Shown: one piece after another, positions 8,812-17,933 of the stretch
How the letters are laid out: the number at the start of each line of letters is the position of its first letter
How positions within the stretch are numbered: the first letter of the stretch is position 1
Origin: Pseudomonas anatoliensis
Lineage (GTDB): Bacteria; Pseudomonadota; Gammaproteobacteria; Pseudomonadales; Pseudomonadaceae
Assembly (NCBI RefSeq): GCF_017976235.1
Contig: NZ_JACVHC010000010.1
Coordinates: 1 to 64,000 of the forward strand
Length of the DNA: 64,000 nt
Direction of reading: 5' to 3'
Program-made: the position numbers and the translations under genes
Notes under the pieces: generated by a model
The model's input: the letters and a program-made list of their open reading frames with translations, nothing else
Told to the model about the DNA's origin: nothing
Database searches by the model: none

Positions 8812-11007
8812 ATGGAAATCAAGGTCAACTTTCTCGACAACCTTCGACTTGAAGCCAAGTTCGACGACTTCACGGTGATCGCCGATCAGCCCATCCGCTA
8901 CAAGGGCGATGGCTCGGCACCGGGGCCGTTCGACTACTTCCTGGCGTCGTCGGCCTTGTGTGCGGCTTACTTTGTGAAGTTGTACTGCGACACGCGCAAT
9001 ATCCCTACGGAGAACATTCGCCTGTCGCAAAACAACATTGTCGACCCGGAAAACCGCTATAACCAGATCTTCAAGATCCAGGTCGAATTGCCGGCCGACA
9101 TATCTGAAAAGGATCGCTTGGGCATCCTGCGCTCGATCGACCGCTGCACGGTGAAGAAGGTCGTGCAGACCGGCCCGGAATTCATCATCGAAGAAGTCGA
9201 GAATCTCGACGCCGATGCCCAGGCCTTGCTGATGCCGCACTCGGGCTCGGAGGCGGGTACCTACATCGCCGGCAAGGACCTGCCGCTGGAGCAGACCATC
9301 GCCAACATGTCGGCAATTCTCGCCGACCTGGGCATGAAAATCGAAATCGCTTCGTGGCGCAATATCGTGCCCAATGTGTGGTCGCTGCATATCCGGGACG
9401 CGCACTCGCCAATGTGTTTCACCAACGGCAAGGGCGCGACCAAGGAAGGCGCACTGGCGTCTGCGCTGGGTGAATTCATCGAGCGGCTGAACTGCAACTT
9501 CTTCTACAACGATCAGTTCTGGGGCGAAGACATCGCCAGCGCAGAATTTGTGCATTATCCGGACGAGCGCTGGTTCCAGCCTGGCCCGAAAGACGAATTG
9601 CCGAGCGAGATTCTCGACGAATACTGTCTTGAGATTTACAACCGCGATGGCGAGTTGCGTGGCTCGAACCTCTATGACACCAACTCCGGCAACACTCAGC
9701 GTGGCATCTGCTCGCTGCCGTTTGTGCGCCAGTCCGATAATGAAGTGGTGTACTTCCCGTCCAACCTGATCGAAAACCTGTTCCTCAGCAACGGCATGAG
9801 CGCCGGCAACACGTTGGCCGAAGCGCAGGTGCAGTGTCTGTCGGAAATCTTCGAGCGCGCGGTCAAACGCGAAATCCTCGAAGGTGAAATGGCGCTGCCG
9901 GATGTTCCGCAGGAAGTGCTGGAGAAATACCCGAGCATTCTCGCCGGCATCAAGGGCCTCGAAGAGCAAGGCTTCCCGGTGCTGGTCAAGGATGCGTCGC
10001 TGGGCGGTGAGTTTCCGGTGATGTGCGTGACCCTGATGAACCCGCGCACGGGTGGCGTGTTTGCCTCATTCGGCGCGCATCCAAGCCTGGAAGTCGCGCT
10101 GGAGCGCAGCCTGACCGAGCTGTTGCAGGGCCGCAGTTTTGAAGGTCTTAACGACCTGCCGCAGCCGACTTTTTCGGGGCAGGCAGTGACCGAACCGAAC
10201 AACTTTGTTGAACATTTCATCGACTCCAGCGGTGTGGTGTCGTGGCGCTTCTTCAGTGCCAAGGCTGATTTCGAGTTCGTCGAGTGGGACTTCTCCGGTC
10301 ACGGCGAAAACTCCAATGCCGAAGAAGCCGCAACTCTATTCGGCATCCTCGAAGACATGGGCAAAGAAGTCTACATGGCGGTCTACGAGCACATCGGCGC
10401 CAAGGCCTGCCGGATTCTGGTGCCGGGCTACTCGGAAATCTATCCGGTCGAAGACCTGATCTGGGACAACACCAACAAGGCCCTGCAATTTCGCGCCGAC
10501 ATCCTCAACCTGCACAGCCTGAGCAAAGTCGGCCTGCGCAACCTCGCCCAGGGTCTGGAAAAAAGCGAGCTGGACGATTACACCGACATCACCACCCTGA
10601 TCGGCATCGAGTTCGACGACAACACGCCGTGGGGCAAGCTGACCATCCTTGAGCTGCGCCTGCTGATTTACCTCGCGCTGCAAAAGTTTGATCAGGCGAA
10701 AGACCTCGTCGAAGCCTTCCTGCAATACAACGACAACACCGTCGAACGCGGCTTGTTCTACCAAGCGGTGAACGTGGTACTGGAAATGGAGCTGGACGAA
10801 GATCTGGAACTGGCCGACTACGAAGCCAACTTCCGCCGCATGTTTGGCAACGAGCGCATGGACGCGGCCATTGGCTCTGTGAACGGCAGCGTGCGTTTCT
10901 ATGGTTTGACGCCGACGAGCATGAAGCTAGAGGGCCTTGATCGGCATTTGCGCTTGATCGAGAGCTATAAGAAGCTGCATTCGGCGCGGGCGAATGTGAA
11001 GGGTTGA
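8812..11007 (+). CDS. OsmC-YcaO fusion protein
   Basis: A 731-residue cytoplasmic two-part protein. Residues 1-140 form an OsmC-like peroxiredoxin domain with both candidate redox cysteines, Cys-50 (SSALC) and Cys-112 (RCTVKK). Residues from about 150 are a full YcaO ATPase closely resembling E. coli YcaO: FTNGKGATKEGALASALGE, then ERLNCNFFYND, then SEIFERAVK, the glutamates of which bind Mg-ATP in the family. The C-terminal TPR-like part is also of E. coli type. E. coli YcaO has been linked to beta-methylthiolation of ribosomal protein S12 with RimO. There is no thiopeptide or bottromycin-type gene nearby, so a RiPP role is unlikely. The ribosome site before the ATG is weak. Confidence 0.92.
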   Translation: MEIKVNFLDNLRLEAKFDDFTVIADQPIRYKGDGSAPGPFDYFLASSALCAAYFVKLYCDTRNIPTENIRLSQNNIVDPENRYNQIFKIQVELPADISEKDRLGILRSIDRCTVKKVVQTGPEFIIEEVENLDADAQALLMPHSGSEAGTYIAGKDLPLEQTIANMSAILADLGMKIEIASWRNIVPNVWSLHIRDAHSPMCFTNGKGATKEGALASALGEFIERLNCNFFYNDQFWGEDIASAEFVHYPDERWFQPGPKDELPSEILDEYCLEIYNRDGELRGSNLYDTNSGNTQRGICSLPFVRQSDNEVVYFPSNLIENLFLSNGMSAGNTLAEAQVQCLSEIFERAVKREILEGEMALPDVPQEVLEKYPSILAGIKGLEEQGFPVLVKDASLGGEFPVMCVTLMNPRTGGVFASFGAHPSLEVALERSLTELLQGRSFEGLNDLPQPTFSGQAVTEPNNFVEHFIDSSGVVSWRFFSAKADFEFVEWDFSGHGENSNAEEAATLFGILEDMGKEVYMAVYEHIGAKACRILVPGYSEIYPVEDLIWDNTNKALQFRADILNLHSLSKVGLRNLAQGLEKSELDDYTDITTLIGIEFDDNTPWGKLTILELRLLIYLALQKFDQAKDLVEAFLQYNDNTVERGLFYQAVNVVLEMELDEDLELADYEANFRRMFGNERMDAAIGSVNGSVRFYGLTPTSMKLEGLDRHLRLIESYKKLHSARANVKG

Positions 11008-11054
11008 TCCCCTGAACAGTGCTGTCACGGAAGTAATCTGTGACACCGAATACC

Positions 11055-11086
11055 TGTGGCGAGTGAGCAAGCTCCCTCGCTACAGT
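11055..11086. repeat. REP-like palindrome
   Basis: An imperfect palindrome, starting TGTGGCGAG and ending CTCGCTACA, of the REP type scattered in fluorescent pseudomonads. It occupies the short gap between the YcaO gene and the end of the convergent thioesterase gene. Confidence 0.6.
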
Positions 11087-11089
11087 GGC

Positions 11090-11596
11090 TTAGCGCTTAT
11101 GCGCAACATCCGCCAACTGCCCGGTATCGACTCGCACAAATACCGAATCACCCACCGCTGTCAGCACGTCGCCCGCAAACACCTCGCAGATCACCCGGGT
11201 TTTACGCCCGACCTCACCCTCGACTTTCGCCCGCAAGGTCAGCGCTACGCCCATCGGTGTGGGTTTGATGAACTTGATGCCGAGGTTGCCAGTGACGCAA
11301 TCGATGCGGGGCAGGGTGCCGGCTTCGCGGTTTTCTGCGCGGTAGTGACAGGCCATCGCCGTCCAGTTGGAATGGCAGTCGACGAGCATCGCGATCAGTC
11401 CGCCGTAGACCAGATCCGGCCAGCCGCAGTATTTGGCATCCGGCAGATGCTCGGCGATGACGTGCACTCCGTCTTCATGCCAATGGCTCTTGATGTGCAG
11501 GCCGTGGGGGTTGCTGCCGCCGCAGCCGTAGCAAACGCCTTCGGGTGCGGCGCTGTCTTGCAGTGAGGTATCGAGGCTGGACATGGGTGTGGTCAT
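11090..11596 (-). CDS. PaaI/YdiI-type hotdog thioesterase family protein
   Basis: A 168-residue hotdog-fold protein, probably an acyl-CoA thioesterase. An N-terminal CYGCGGSNPHGLH segment (about residues 22-34) is followed by the hotdog core with VYGGLIAMLVDCH, the family HGG-like helix in which Asp and the small residues form the active site, and a C-terminal strand set with IKFIKPTPMGVALTLRAKV. The family His is replaced by Tyr in VYGG. The CxxC near the N-terminus is typical of one subgroup. Start may be 11596 or the Met four codons later. The gene is convergent with YcaO. Substrate unknown. Confidence 0.85.
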   Translation of the reverse strand: MTTPMSSLDTSLQDSAAPEGVCYGCGGSNPHGLHIKSHWHEDGVHVIAEHLPDAKYCGWPDLVYGGLIAMLVDCHSNWTAMACHYRAENREAGTLPRIDCVTGNLGIKFIKPTPMGVALTLRAKVEGEVGRKTRVICEVFAGDVLTAVGDSVFVRVDTGQLADVAHKR

Positions 11597-11641
11597 CCTG
11601 AAGTAGTGAGCCCGGTCAGGCGAATGCGTCTGAATTCTCGG

Positions 11642-11908
11642 TCATTCTTCAGGCGTGATCCATGTATCGACAACCCGTCGATCCAGCTCTTCCCAATACG
11701 CCATACCCAAAACCCGCGTGGTGTTCAGCCCGCGCAAATAGCCGCGCAACTGATTGGCGGTGTCCCGAATCAGCTGCCGGTCAGCGTCATCCTTGTTCAG
11801 CAGGACACTTTCGTACTGGACCAGGTATTCAGCCACGCGATCGCGATATTCGGACAGAACGGCGTCGCGGATCAGGTCAAATGTTCTCAAGGAGGATTCC
11901 TCATTCAT
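11642..11908 (-). CDS. Hypothetical small protein
   Basis: An 88-residue acidic, helical, soluble protein of no family I recognise. The second half contains RDTANQLRGYLRGLNTTRVLGMAYWEELDRRV, written here only as a description of a helical, Leu/Arg-patterned stretch. It lies 45 bp upstream of the thioesterase on the same strand and may be cotranscribed with it. The ATG at 11908 has only a weak purine-rich site. Coding is supported by codon use; function unknown. Confidence 0.65.
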   Translation of the reverse strand: MNEESSLRTFDLIRDAVLSEYRDRVAEYLVQYESVLLNKDDADRQLIRDTANQLRGYLRGLNTTRVLGMAYWEELDRRVVDTWITPEE

Positions 11909-12060
11909 CTTGTTCTAGTTGTGATCGAGTGTGTAATCAGTCTGCACATTGCGCAACTATCGGTAGAAGTAATAGTGACCATCAATAAACGCAAGTTCTG
12001 CTTTGCCGGCGATGGGCGGAAAATCGCCCCATCGAACACGCAGCTCAAGGAATTTGCGCG

Positions 12061-12699
12061 ATGAACATTCTGACTCGACTGGCTCTGGCGGCCCTGCTGA
12101 TGGGGGCTGTCGCTACACCGACATACGCCGACAATGCCCGGTCGTGTCATTTACAAACCATCACCGGCAGCAGCGCCACGTTGCAGCATTCGCAGACTGT
12201 TGGCGTGCTGTACAGCGAAAACACCCTGGACAACCTGCAATACCTTGAGCGTTATCACGACATGGCCATCAACGGCGCGAAAGATGCGCTCGACTCGCGG
12301 ATTCGCGACGCTTTCGTCGCCAGTTCCGATCCGGAGCTGGCCATCGACTGGTTGATGAGTTCGTTACAACAGCAGTTCTTGTCCGTGACCGTCTACGACA
12401 GCCTCGACGCCTTGGTGCAGGCCCATCCCGATGTGGTGGTGAAACTCGACACGTTCAATCGTCTGCTGACCCAACGCAACAATCTGGTCGAAGCGCGTTT
12501 TACCGCGAGGTTCTACGACGCTGACTTGCAATACATCGGCAAGGCTGAAGGCGCTGTAGAAAAGCAGATGCCGTCGGTCTGGGTACATAACCAGGCGGCG
12601 CCGCAAATTGCCGCGCAGATCGACAAGCAACGTGACTTGCAACTCAACGCATTGAAGCAGTTCGACAACTCGCTCAAGGCGTTGGTCTCGGCAAGCTGA
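12061..12699 (+). CDS. Exported hypothetical protein
   Basis: A 212-residue protein with a clear signal peptide (MNILTRLALAALLMGAVATPTYA, cleavage after the ALA-type motif near residue 23). The mature part is helical and soluble, with no Cys pair or lipobox beyond one Cys near residue 29, so it is probably periplasmic. AAGGAA precedes the ATG. I recognise no domain. It is followed 79 bp later by a small lipoprotein gene on the same strand, and tandem terminators end the pair, so the two are likely one transcript acting in the envelope. Confidence 0.8.
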   Translation: MNILTRLALAALLMGAVATPTYADNARSCHLQTITGSSATLQHSQTVGVLYSENTLDNLQYLERYHDMAINGAKDALDSRIRDAFVASSDPELAIDWLMSSLQQQFLSVTVYDSLDALVQAHPDVVVKLDTFNRLLTQRNNLVEARFTARFYDADLQYIGKAEGAVEKQMPSVWVHNQAAPQIAAQIDKQRDLQLNALKQFDNSLKALVSAS

Positions 12700-12778
12700 A
12701 CATCGCAACCCCAATGGCAACGCCGTGAAGCTGAACCGTTGCCGGTTGAACCGAAACTTTATTTTCAGGATTACACCG

Positions 12779-13120
12779 ATGCGTCCTTTATCTGTTTCTG
12801 CCATGGCTGTCGCTTCCGTGCTGCTGGCCGGCTGCGCCTCTGCACCGAACGACCCGACCCTGACTTTGCAGACCCGCAAGACGCCTGCGCAATACGCCGA
12901 TTGCGTCGTGCCCAAGTTGCAGGGCATTGCGCTGAACCCGACCGTCTCGCAGACCCAGCGCAGTTACCGGATCGTGGTGCCGAGCAAGGTTTCGGCGGAC
13001 AACGTGCTGGAAGCCTACAAGGCTGGCAGCGGCGGCAAGGTGTTCCTTTACGAGCGCCACCTGCTGGCCTCGAACTTCCTGCCATCAAGTTTTGAAAGGG
13101 CAGCCCAGGACTGCATCTGA
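12779..13120 (+). CDS. Small outer-membrane or inner-membrane lipoprotein
   Basis: A 113-residue protein. The ATG at 12779 gives a lipoprotein signal peptide with lipobox LLAGC and the modified Cys at position 19; the frame stays open upstream, but those residues do not resemble a signal. After the Cys come Ala and Ser, so Lol sorting to the outer membrane is expected. The mature domain has CVVPKLQG and a final DCI, so a disulphide is possible. The pattern resembles small Pseudomonas lipoproteins of unknown function. It is downstream of an exported protein gene and upstream of two tandem hairpins. Confidence 0.82.
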   Translation: MRPLSVSAMAVASVLLAGCASAPNDPTLTLQTRKTPAQYADCVVPKLQGIALNPTVSQTQRSYRIVVPSKVSADNVLEAYKAGSGGKVFLYERHLLASNFLPSSFERAAQDCI

Positions 13121-13153
13121 CTGCGCCCGTTAACCGTATCTGACAGAGCTCCT

Positions 13154-13216
13154 TTGGTTGGCCGCAACCAACCAATTTTTTGCCCCGCCCCTTGATTGGG
13201 TTGCGGGGTTTTTTTT
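13154..13216 (+). terminator. Tandem Rho-independent terminators
   Basis: Two hairpins lie in tandem. The first is TTGGTTG/CAACCAA (13154-13160 with 13165-13171) followed by six T. The second is CCCCGC/GCGGGG (13183-13188 with 13203-13208) followed by eight T. They end the transcript of the exported protein and lipoprotein genes. Confidence 0.85.
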
Positions 13217-13277
13217 GCTCGGATTTTGAGGGGGCGAGTCGCGTCGATTTTTTCCGGCATGTTCGGGGGCCACGGGC

Positions 13278-14471
13278 TCAAACCCATTTGAATTGCGCCG
13301 GGAATCTCGCGACAAAACAGGTTCCCGATTCGCGGTCTGAGGTGACGCTCAAGCTGCCGTTATGTGCCGTCGCAATCTGCGAAGCGATGTAAAGGCCCAG
13401 GCCCAGTCCTTCGCAGCGCTGCCCGGCTTCGGAGCGGGAGAAGGGCTCGAACAGCAGCGGCATCAACTGCGGCGCAATCGGTGTGCCCTGGTTGGTCAGC
13501 GAGATCACAATCTCGTCGTTTTCGGCCCAGGCGTTGAGGATGATCGGTTCACTGGTTGAACCATGGGTGACCGCATTGCCCAGCAGATTGGAGAGCATCT
13601 GGCTGATGCGCAACGCATCGCAATAAACACCTGTCGGCACATCCAGCGTATGAATGAACGTTGCCTGCGGATGGGACACCTGAATCTCTTCAAGCGTCAT
13701 CCGCAGCGTGCGCTGCAAGTCGTCTACCAGTTTTCGCTGCACTGGAATGCCGCCGCCGAGGCGTCCGCGGGCAAAGTCGAGGATGTTTTCTATCAGCACA
13801 CCCATGCGTACAGAACTGGTGCGGATCGCCGCGATGAAATTGAGCGAACGCTTGTCCTGGGTTTTGGTTTCGAGCAAATCGGCACTCATGCGAATGGCGC
13901 TCAGCGGTGTGCGCAGATCATGCCCCAAGACCGCGATGAACTGCTCGCGCAGCCGGCCCATCTCATTGGCACTGTCCAGTTCGGCTTTGGCGGCGTGCAG
14001 ACGCGTTTGCGTGTCGAGGCTCATGGCGATCAGTTGCGCGAACAGCGTCAGCGTCTTGGCGATGGCCGGTTCGTCGAGATTGGCCGGGACGGAGTCGATC
14101 GCACACAGCGTGCCAAAAAAGTCTCCATTGGCTTTGACGATAGGGATGGAGATGTAGCTCTCCAGCCCATAGGTTCTCGGCGTGTGATGCACTGAAAAGA
14201 GCGGATGCAGGCTGGCATGGCCGAAGATGACAGGCTGTTTATGCTGGCGGATCTCGTGGCAAATGGTCGATTCGAGGACCAGTTCACCGCCGGGTTTGAG
14301 GCCGAAATCGATCGAGTCGTCGACCGCGCACGCCACCCAGTTTTTTTCGGTAACCCGGGCCACCGCCGCGAAACGCATGCCGGTGATGTGCTTGACCATG
14401 CTCAGGATGACAGGCACCGCATCAATGCTGCGTATGGCTTCAATGTCTGATGTGAACTCAGGGTTGGTCAT
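13278..14471 (-). CDS. GAF-domain sensor histidine kinase
   Basis: A 397-residue cytoplasmic sensor kinase without membrane segments. A GAF domain (about 20-155) is followed by HisKA with phospho-acceptor His-184 in LGHDLRTPLS, then HATPase_c with the N box NLLGNAVTHG and the G box GLGLGLYIASQI. All catalytic boxes are present. No response regulator gene is adjacent, so this is an orphan kinase. The ATG at 14471 is used; the next gene upstream on the same strand is a TonB receptor ended by a terminator, so the kinase is probably transcribed alone. The ligand of the GAF domain is unknown. Confidence 0.92.
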   Translation of the reverse strand: MTNPEFTSDIEAIRSIDAVPVILSMVKHITGMRFAAVARVTEKNWVACAVDDSIDFGLKPGGELVLESTICHEIRQHKQPVIFGHASLHPLFSVHHTPRTYGLESYISIPIVKANGDFFGTLCAIDSVPANLDEPAIAKTLTLFAQLIAMSLDTQTRLHAAKAELDSANEMGRLREQFIAVLGHDLRTPLSAIRMSADLLETKTQDKRSLNFIAAIRTSSVRMGVLIENILDFARGRLGGGIPVQRKLVDDLQRTLRMTLEEIQVSHPQATFIHTLDVPTGVYCDALRISQMLSNLLGNAVTHGSTSEPIILNAWAENDEIVISLTNQGTPIAPQLMPLLFEPFSRSEAGQRCEGLGLGLYIASQIATAHNGSLSVTSDRESGTCFVARFPAQFKWV

Positions 14472-14541
14472 GGCGGCGCTTCGAAATAATGTCGTCGAAA
14501 GACTATCTCTTATTGCCAGTCATGGCTAATTGGCCCGTCCG

Positions 14542-14573
14542 AAAAAAGGGCGCCATGGCTTGTCCAGGCGCCC
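14542..14573 (-). terminator. Rho-independent terminator of the siderophore receptor gene
   Basis: A 7-bp GGGCGCC/GGCGCCC stem (14548-14554 with 14567-14573) is followed, reading the minus strand, by six T. It lies just after the stop of the TonB receptor gene. Confidence 0.8.
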
Positions 14574-14603
14574 TTGCGTGTGCCGAGGTGAGGGTTACAC
14601 GAC

Positions 14604-16784
14604 TCAGAACTTGTATTTGGCCGTCAGCATGTAGCTGCGCGGAGTGCCGTAGTTGTCGTTGGAACCCCAGGTGACGTTACTGCCGATGGCGGAGTAGTAA
14701 ACGCGGTCGAAGATGTTGTTCGCGTTGACCTGCAGGTCGAGGTGTTTGCTGACTTCGTAACCGGCCATCAGGTCGGCGGTCGCGTAGCTGCCCTGTTCGA
14801 GACGATAGCTGCTGCCATTGGCGAGTGCGATGTCGTTATACATACGGCTCTGCCAGTAAACGCTGCCACCGACGCGGAGTTTTTCCAGTGGGCCTTGCAG
14901 GCGATACATCGTCGAGACCTTGAACAAGTGCTCAGGCGTGTCGCTGTCGAATTTCTGATTGTTGTTGGCCGGGTTTTCGTCCTTGATGTAATGCGCGCGG
15001 GTGTAAGTGTAGCCAGCGCCGAGCTGCCAGTTTTCGGTCAGCGCGCCTTGCAGTTCCATGTCGATGCCTTGGCTGCGCACTTTGCCGGACGCGTCATAGC
15101 AGGTCATCACCGGGCAACCCAACTGGTTGTCCGCCGTGGTCGAGCGGCCGGTCTGGTCCATCTGAAACACGGCCAGGCTGGCGTTGAGCGCGCCGTTGAA
15201 ATATTCACCCTTGATGCCGACCTCGTAGTTCTCGCCGACGATGGGCTCCAGCACTTTGCCGGAGAGGTCTTTGCTGGTTTGTGGGGTGAAGATGTCGGTA
15301 TAGCTGGCATAAACGGAATGGTGGTCATCAAGCTTGTAGATCAGACCGGCATAACGCGTCAGGTTGCGGGTGATTTTATAGTCGCCGTCGGTGGTGCGGT
15401 CATCGTAGTCATACCAGTCCAGACGGCTGCCGAGGATCAGCGTCAGCGGATCAGCGAGGCTCAAACGGGTGGTCAGGTAAACCGCATCCTGAGTGGTGAC
15501 GCTGCGCGTCTTGCCATCACGCACGAAGTTGGGCTTGGGTGCACCGATCGGCCAGGCCGTGGTGTAGGGATCATATTCCTTGGTAGTCGCATCGTAGACG
15601 CGATTGCTGGCGCCGACGACCAGCTCGTGGGTGCGGCCGAAGGCCTCGAACGGGCCGCTGGCAAAGCCGTCGAAAGCGTGCTGCTTGTCGGTATGGTGCG
15701 ATTGATAGGCCGTGGTTTCCAGCGGGCCGGCGTAACGCGACAGGTACGAACCAGAGAATTCGCCGTTCAGCGTTGAGGAGGAGCCGGCTACATGCAGTTT
15801 CCAGTCGTTGTCGAAGCGATGCTCGATGTCACCGAAAACGGTGTCGATCTGCAGTTTCTTGTTTTCCCAATCCGTGCCCGGGTAGGTGGAGCGGGGCAGG
15901 TCGAGGTGGTGGCCGTTGGTGCCGATCGGCAAGCCGCCCCAGAAATAGTTGGTCTGCTCATTTTGCCGAGAGAAGCCCAGCGTCGCCGTCGTGGCGTCGC
16001 TGAGGTCGGCTTCACCGATGGCGTAGAACAGACCGTGATCATTTTGCTCTTTGTCGCGGAAACTGTCGGCGCCCTGATAGGAACCCACTACGCGGCCACG
16101 CAATGTGCCGCTTTCGTTGAGCGCGCCGGAGGCGTCGATCTCGCCGCGGTAATCATCCCAACTGCCGGCTGCACCGGTGAGCGTCACTTGCGGGGTTGCC
16201 GTCGGGCGTTTGCGCACCATGTTGATCGCTGCCGAAGGGTTGCCGGCACCGGTCACCAGGCCGGTCGCACCACGCACGATTTCAACCCGGTCGAACATCG
16301 CCAGATTCGGCTGCACTGCCATCGTGTACGGCTGGTAAGAGCTGGGCAGGCCGTCGTACATGATGTTGTCGATGTCGAAACCGCGGGCGCTGTAATTTTG
16401 CCGACCCGGGCCGCTGGATTGATTGAGGAACAACCCCGGCGTGCCCCGCACCACATCGTTGATGCTGGTCATGCCCTGATCATCCATGCGCTGGCGGGTG
16501 ATGACGGTCACCGCCTGCGGCGTTTCGCGCATGGTCAGCGACAGTTTGGTCGCGGTCTGCATCGGGCCTGTGGTGTAGGACTCAGAACCTTCCGTTGTGC
16601 TGCTCATCTGCGTGGCGCCGATTTCGGTCGCACCCAGCTCCAGCGTGGCGGGCGCCGCGGTGTTTTCTGGCGTAGAAGGTGTCGCTTCAGCGGCCAGCGC
16701 TGGCGCGACGCCGGCCATGCAAATGGCCATTGCCAACAAGTTAGGCGAAAGGTTCGAACGGCGATAACGGGTATGAAACGACAT
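14604..16784 (-). CDS. TonB-dependent siderophore receptor
   Basis: A 726-residue outer-membrane ferric-siderophore receptor. A signal peptide ends near PALAAEA. The plug domain contains TMRETPQAVTVITRQRMDDQG, a TonB-siderophore hallmark, then SARGFDIDNIMYDGLP and VEIVRGATGLVTGAGNPSAAINMVRK. The barrel ends with the classical YGTPRSYMLTAKYKF, C-terminal Phe included. This layout is that of the FhuE/FoxA/FpvA barrel class, here without the N-terminal sigma-signalling domain. The start is the ATG at 16784, with a GGGGAAG site; the TTG one codon upstream is less likely. A possible Fur site lies upstream, and a terminator follows. The exact siderophore is not readable. Confidence 0.94.
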   Translation of the reverse strand: MSFHTRYRRSNLSPNLLAMAICMAGVAPALAAEATPSTPENTAAPATLELGATEIGATQMSSTTEGSESYTTGPMQTATKLSLTMRETPQAVTVITRQRMDDQGMTSINDVVRGTPGLFLNQSSGPGRQNYSARGFDIDNIMYDGLPSSYQPYTMAVQPNLAMFDRVEIVRGATGLVTGAGNPSAAINMVRKRPTATPQVTLTGAAGSWDDYRGEIDASGALNESGTLRGRVVGSYQGADSFRDKEQNDHGLFYAIGEADLSDATTATLGFSRQNEQTNYFWGGLPIGTNGHHLDLPRSTYPGTDWENKKLQIDTVFGDIEHRFDNDWKLHVAGSSSTLNGEFSGSYLSRYAGPLETTAYQSHHTDKQHAFDGFASGPFEAFGRTHELVVGASNRVYDATTKEYDPYTTAWPIGAPKPNFVRDGKTRSVTTQDAVYLTTRLSLADPLTLILGSRLDWYDYDDRTTDGDYKITRNLTRYAGLIYKLDDHHSVYASYTDIFTPQTSKDLSGKVLEPIVGENYEVGIKGEYFNGALNASLAVFQMDQTGRSTTADNQLGCPVMTCYDASGKVRSQGIDMELQGALTENWQLGAGYTYTRAHYIKDENPANNNQKFDSDTPEHLFKVSTMYRLQGPLEKLRVGGSVYWQSRMYNDIALANGSSYRLEQGSYATADLMAGYEVSKHLDLQVNANNIFDRVYYSAIGSNVTWGSNDNYGTPRSYMLTAKYKF

Positions 16785-16834
16785 CAATCTGCTTCCCCAA
16801 GGATACTAAAACGAATCTGATGCATATGCGTGTA

Positions 16835-16853
16835 GGAATTATTCGCATTAGTC
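16835..16853 (-). promoter_or_regulatory. Possible Fur box
   Basis: Read on the minus strand, GACTAATGCGAATAATTCC shares 11 of 17 aligned positions with the Fur consensus. It lies about 50 bp upstream of the siderophore receptor start, where iron control is expected. The match is partial, so this is a candidate only. Confidence 0.35.
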
Positions 16854-16970
16854 TGTCAGATTGATCCCCTCGGAGAAAGCCGTACGAGTCAGTTAGTTAA
16901 CAAATTTTTCACATCTGGCTTATGACTGAACAGTCATCGCCAGGGAGTGGATGAAGGTGGGGATTAAAAA

Positions 16971-17006
16971 AAACGGCCGATCAATTTGATTTGATCGGCC
17001 GTTTTT
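16971..17006 (-). terminator. Bidirectional Rho-independent terminator
   Basis: A 14-bp perfect stem (16971-16984 with 16991-17004) with a 6-nt loop has A runs on one side and T runs on the other. It ends the yghU transcript on the minus strand just after its stop. Confidence 0.88.
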
Positions 17007-17033
17007 AAACCAGAGGAGGGCGTTGCGCGAGTA

Positions 17034-17873
17034 TCAGCTCAAATCTTCAGCCTGATGCCGCTCGGGTACTTGGCTCGCTTCATCGCCCCACGTGCGGTTG
17101 ACACGCTGTCCACGGATGACGGCAGGCCGTTTGGCGATCTCCTCTGCCCAGCGCTGCACGTGAGTGTATTCATGGGCCGCGAGAAACTCCGCCGCCGAAT
17201 AAACATTGTTGCGCACCAGTTGGCCGTACCACGGCCAGACCGCGATGTCGGCGATGGTGTAGCTGTCGCCGGCCAGGTACGGGCTCTCGGCCAGACGCCG
17301 ATCGAGCACATCGAGCTGCCGCTTGGCCTCCATCGTGAACCGATTGATCGGGTATTCCAGTTTCTCCGGCGCATAGGCATAGAAATGTCCGAACCCGCCG
17401 CCCAGATACGGCGCCGAGCCCATCTGCCAGAATAGCCAGTTCAGGGTTTCGGTGCGTCCAGCCGGATCTTCAGGCAGGAAGGCGCCGAACTTTTCCGCGA
17501 GATACAGCAGGATCGAGCCCGACTCGAACACCCGAATCGGTGGCTCGACACTGCGGTCGAGCAGCGCAGGAATTTTCGAGTTGGGATTGATCTCGACAAA
17601 TCCGCTGGAGAACTGATCGCCCTCGCCAATGCGGATCAGCCACGCATCGTACTCGGCGGCGCTGTGGCCCAGCGCCAGCAACTCCTCGAGCAGGATGGTC
17701 ACCTTCACCCCATTGGGCGTGGCCAGCGAGTAGAGCTGCAGCGGATGCGTGCCAACCGGCAGCGTTTTCTCGTGCGTCGGCCCGGCAATCGGACGATTGA
17801 TGCTGGCAAACTGGCCGCCGGACGCTGCTGCGTTTTTCCAGACTTTGGGCGGAATGTAGACTGTGTTGCTCAT
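17034..17873 (-). CDS. yghU: Glutathione-dependent disulfide-bond oxidoreductase (YghU type)
   Basis: A 279-residue glutathione transferase-like enzyme, close in length and sequence to E. coli YghU (288). The thioredoxin-like N-terminal domain has LYSLATPNGVKVTILLEELL (binding of two glutathiones in the family), then the cis-Pro segment NPNSKIPALLD and the ESGSILLYLAEKFG motif. The helical C-terminal domain follows, with YTIADIAVWPWYG. Known members reduce disulphides with glutathione rather than conjugate. The ATG at 17873 has a GAGGT site. It is a single-gene unit ended by a strong terminator. Confidence 0.92.
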   Translation of the reverse strand: MSNTVYIPPKVWKNAAASGGQFASINRPIAGPTHEKTLPVGTHPLQLYSLATPNGVKVTILLEELLALGHSAAEYDAWLIRIGEGDQFSSGFVEINPNSKIPALLDRSVEPPIRVFESGSILLYLAEKFGAFLPEDPAGRTETLNWLFWQMGSAPYLGGGFGHFYAYAPEKLEYPINRFTMEAKRQLDVLDRRLAESPYLAGDSYTIADIAVWPWYGQLVRNNVYSAAEFLAAHEYTHVQRWAEEIAKRPAVIRGQRVNRTWGDEASQVPERHQAEDLS

Positions 17874-17933
17874 GAAACAGACCTCATCGTGGCTGGCTGA
17901 GAATAGAGGGACACCGTAGAGAAAGATGTCGTT

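Noticed and set aside
8788..9969. A 393-codon antisense frame in the OsmC-YcaO gene
   Set aside because: Codon-bias shadow of the strongly conserved sense gene; no domain seen.
8812..11007. YcaO as sign of a RiPP (thiopeptide/azoline) cluster
   Set aside because: The YcaO is of the E. coli non-azoline type, with no precursor, dehydrogenase or partner gene beside it.
13278..14471. Histidine kinase paired with the siderophore receptor as a signalling unit
   Set aside because: A terminator separates the two, and the kinase has no membrane or receptor-coupling segment.
14742..16820. Two long + strand frames opposite the siderophore receptor
   Set aside because: Shadows of the receptor gene; no start signals.
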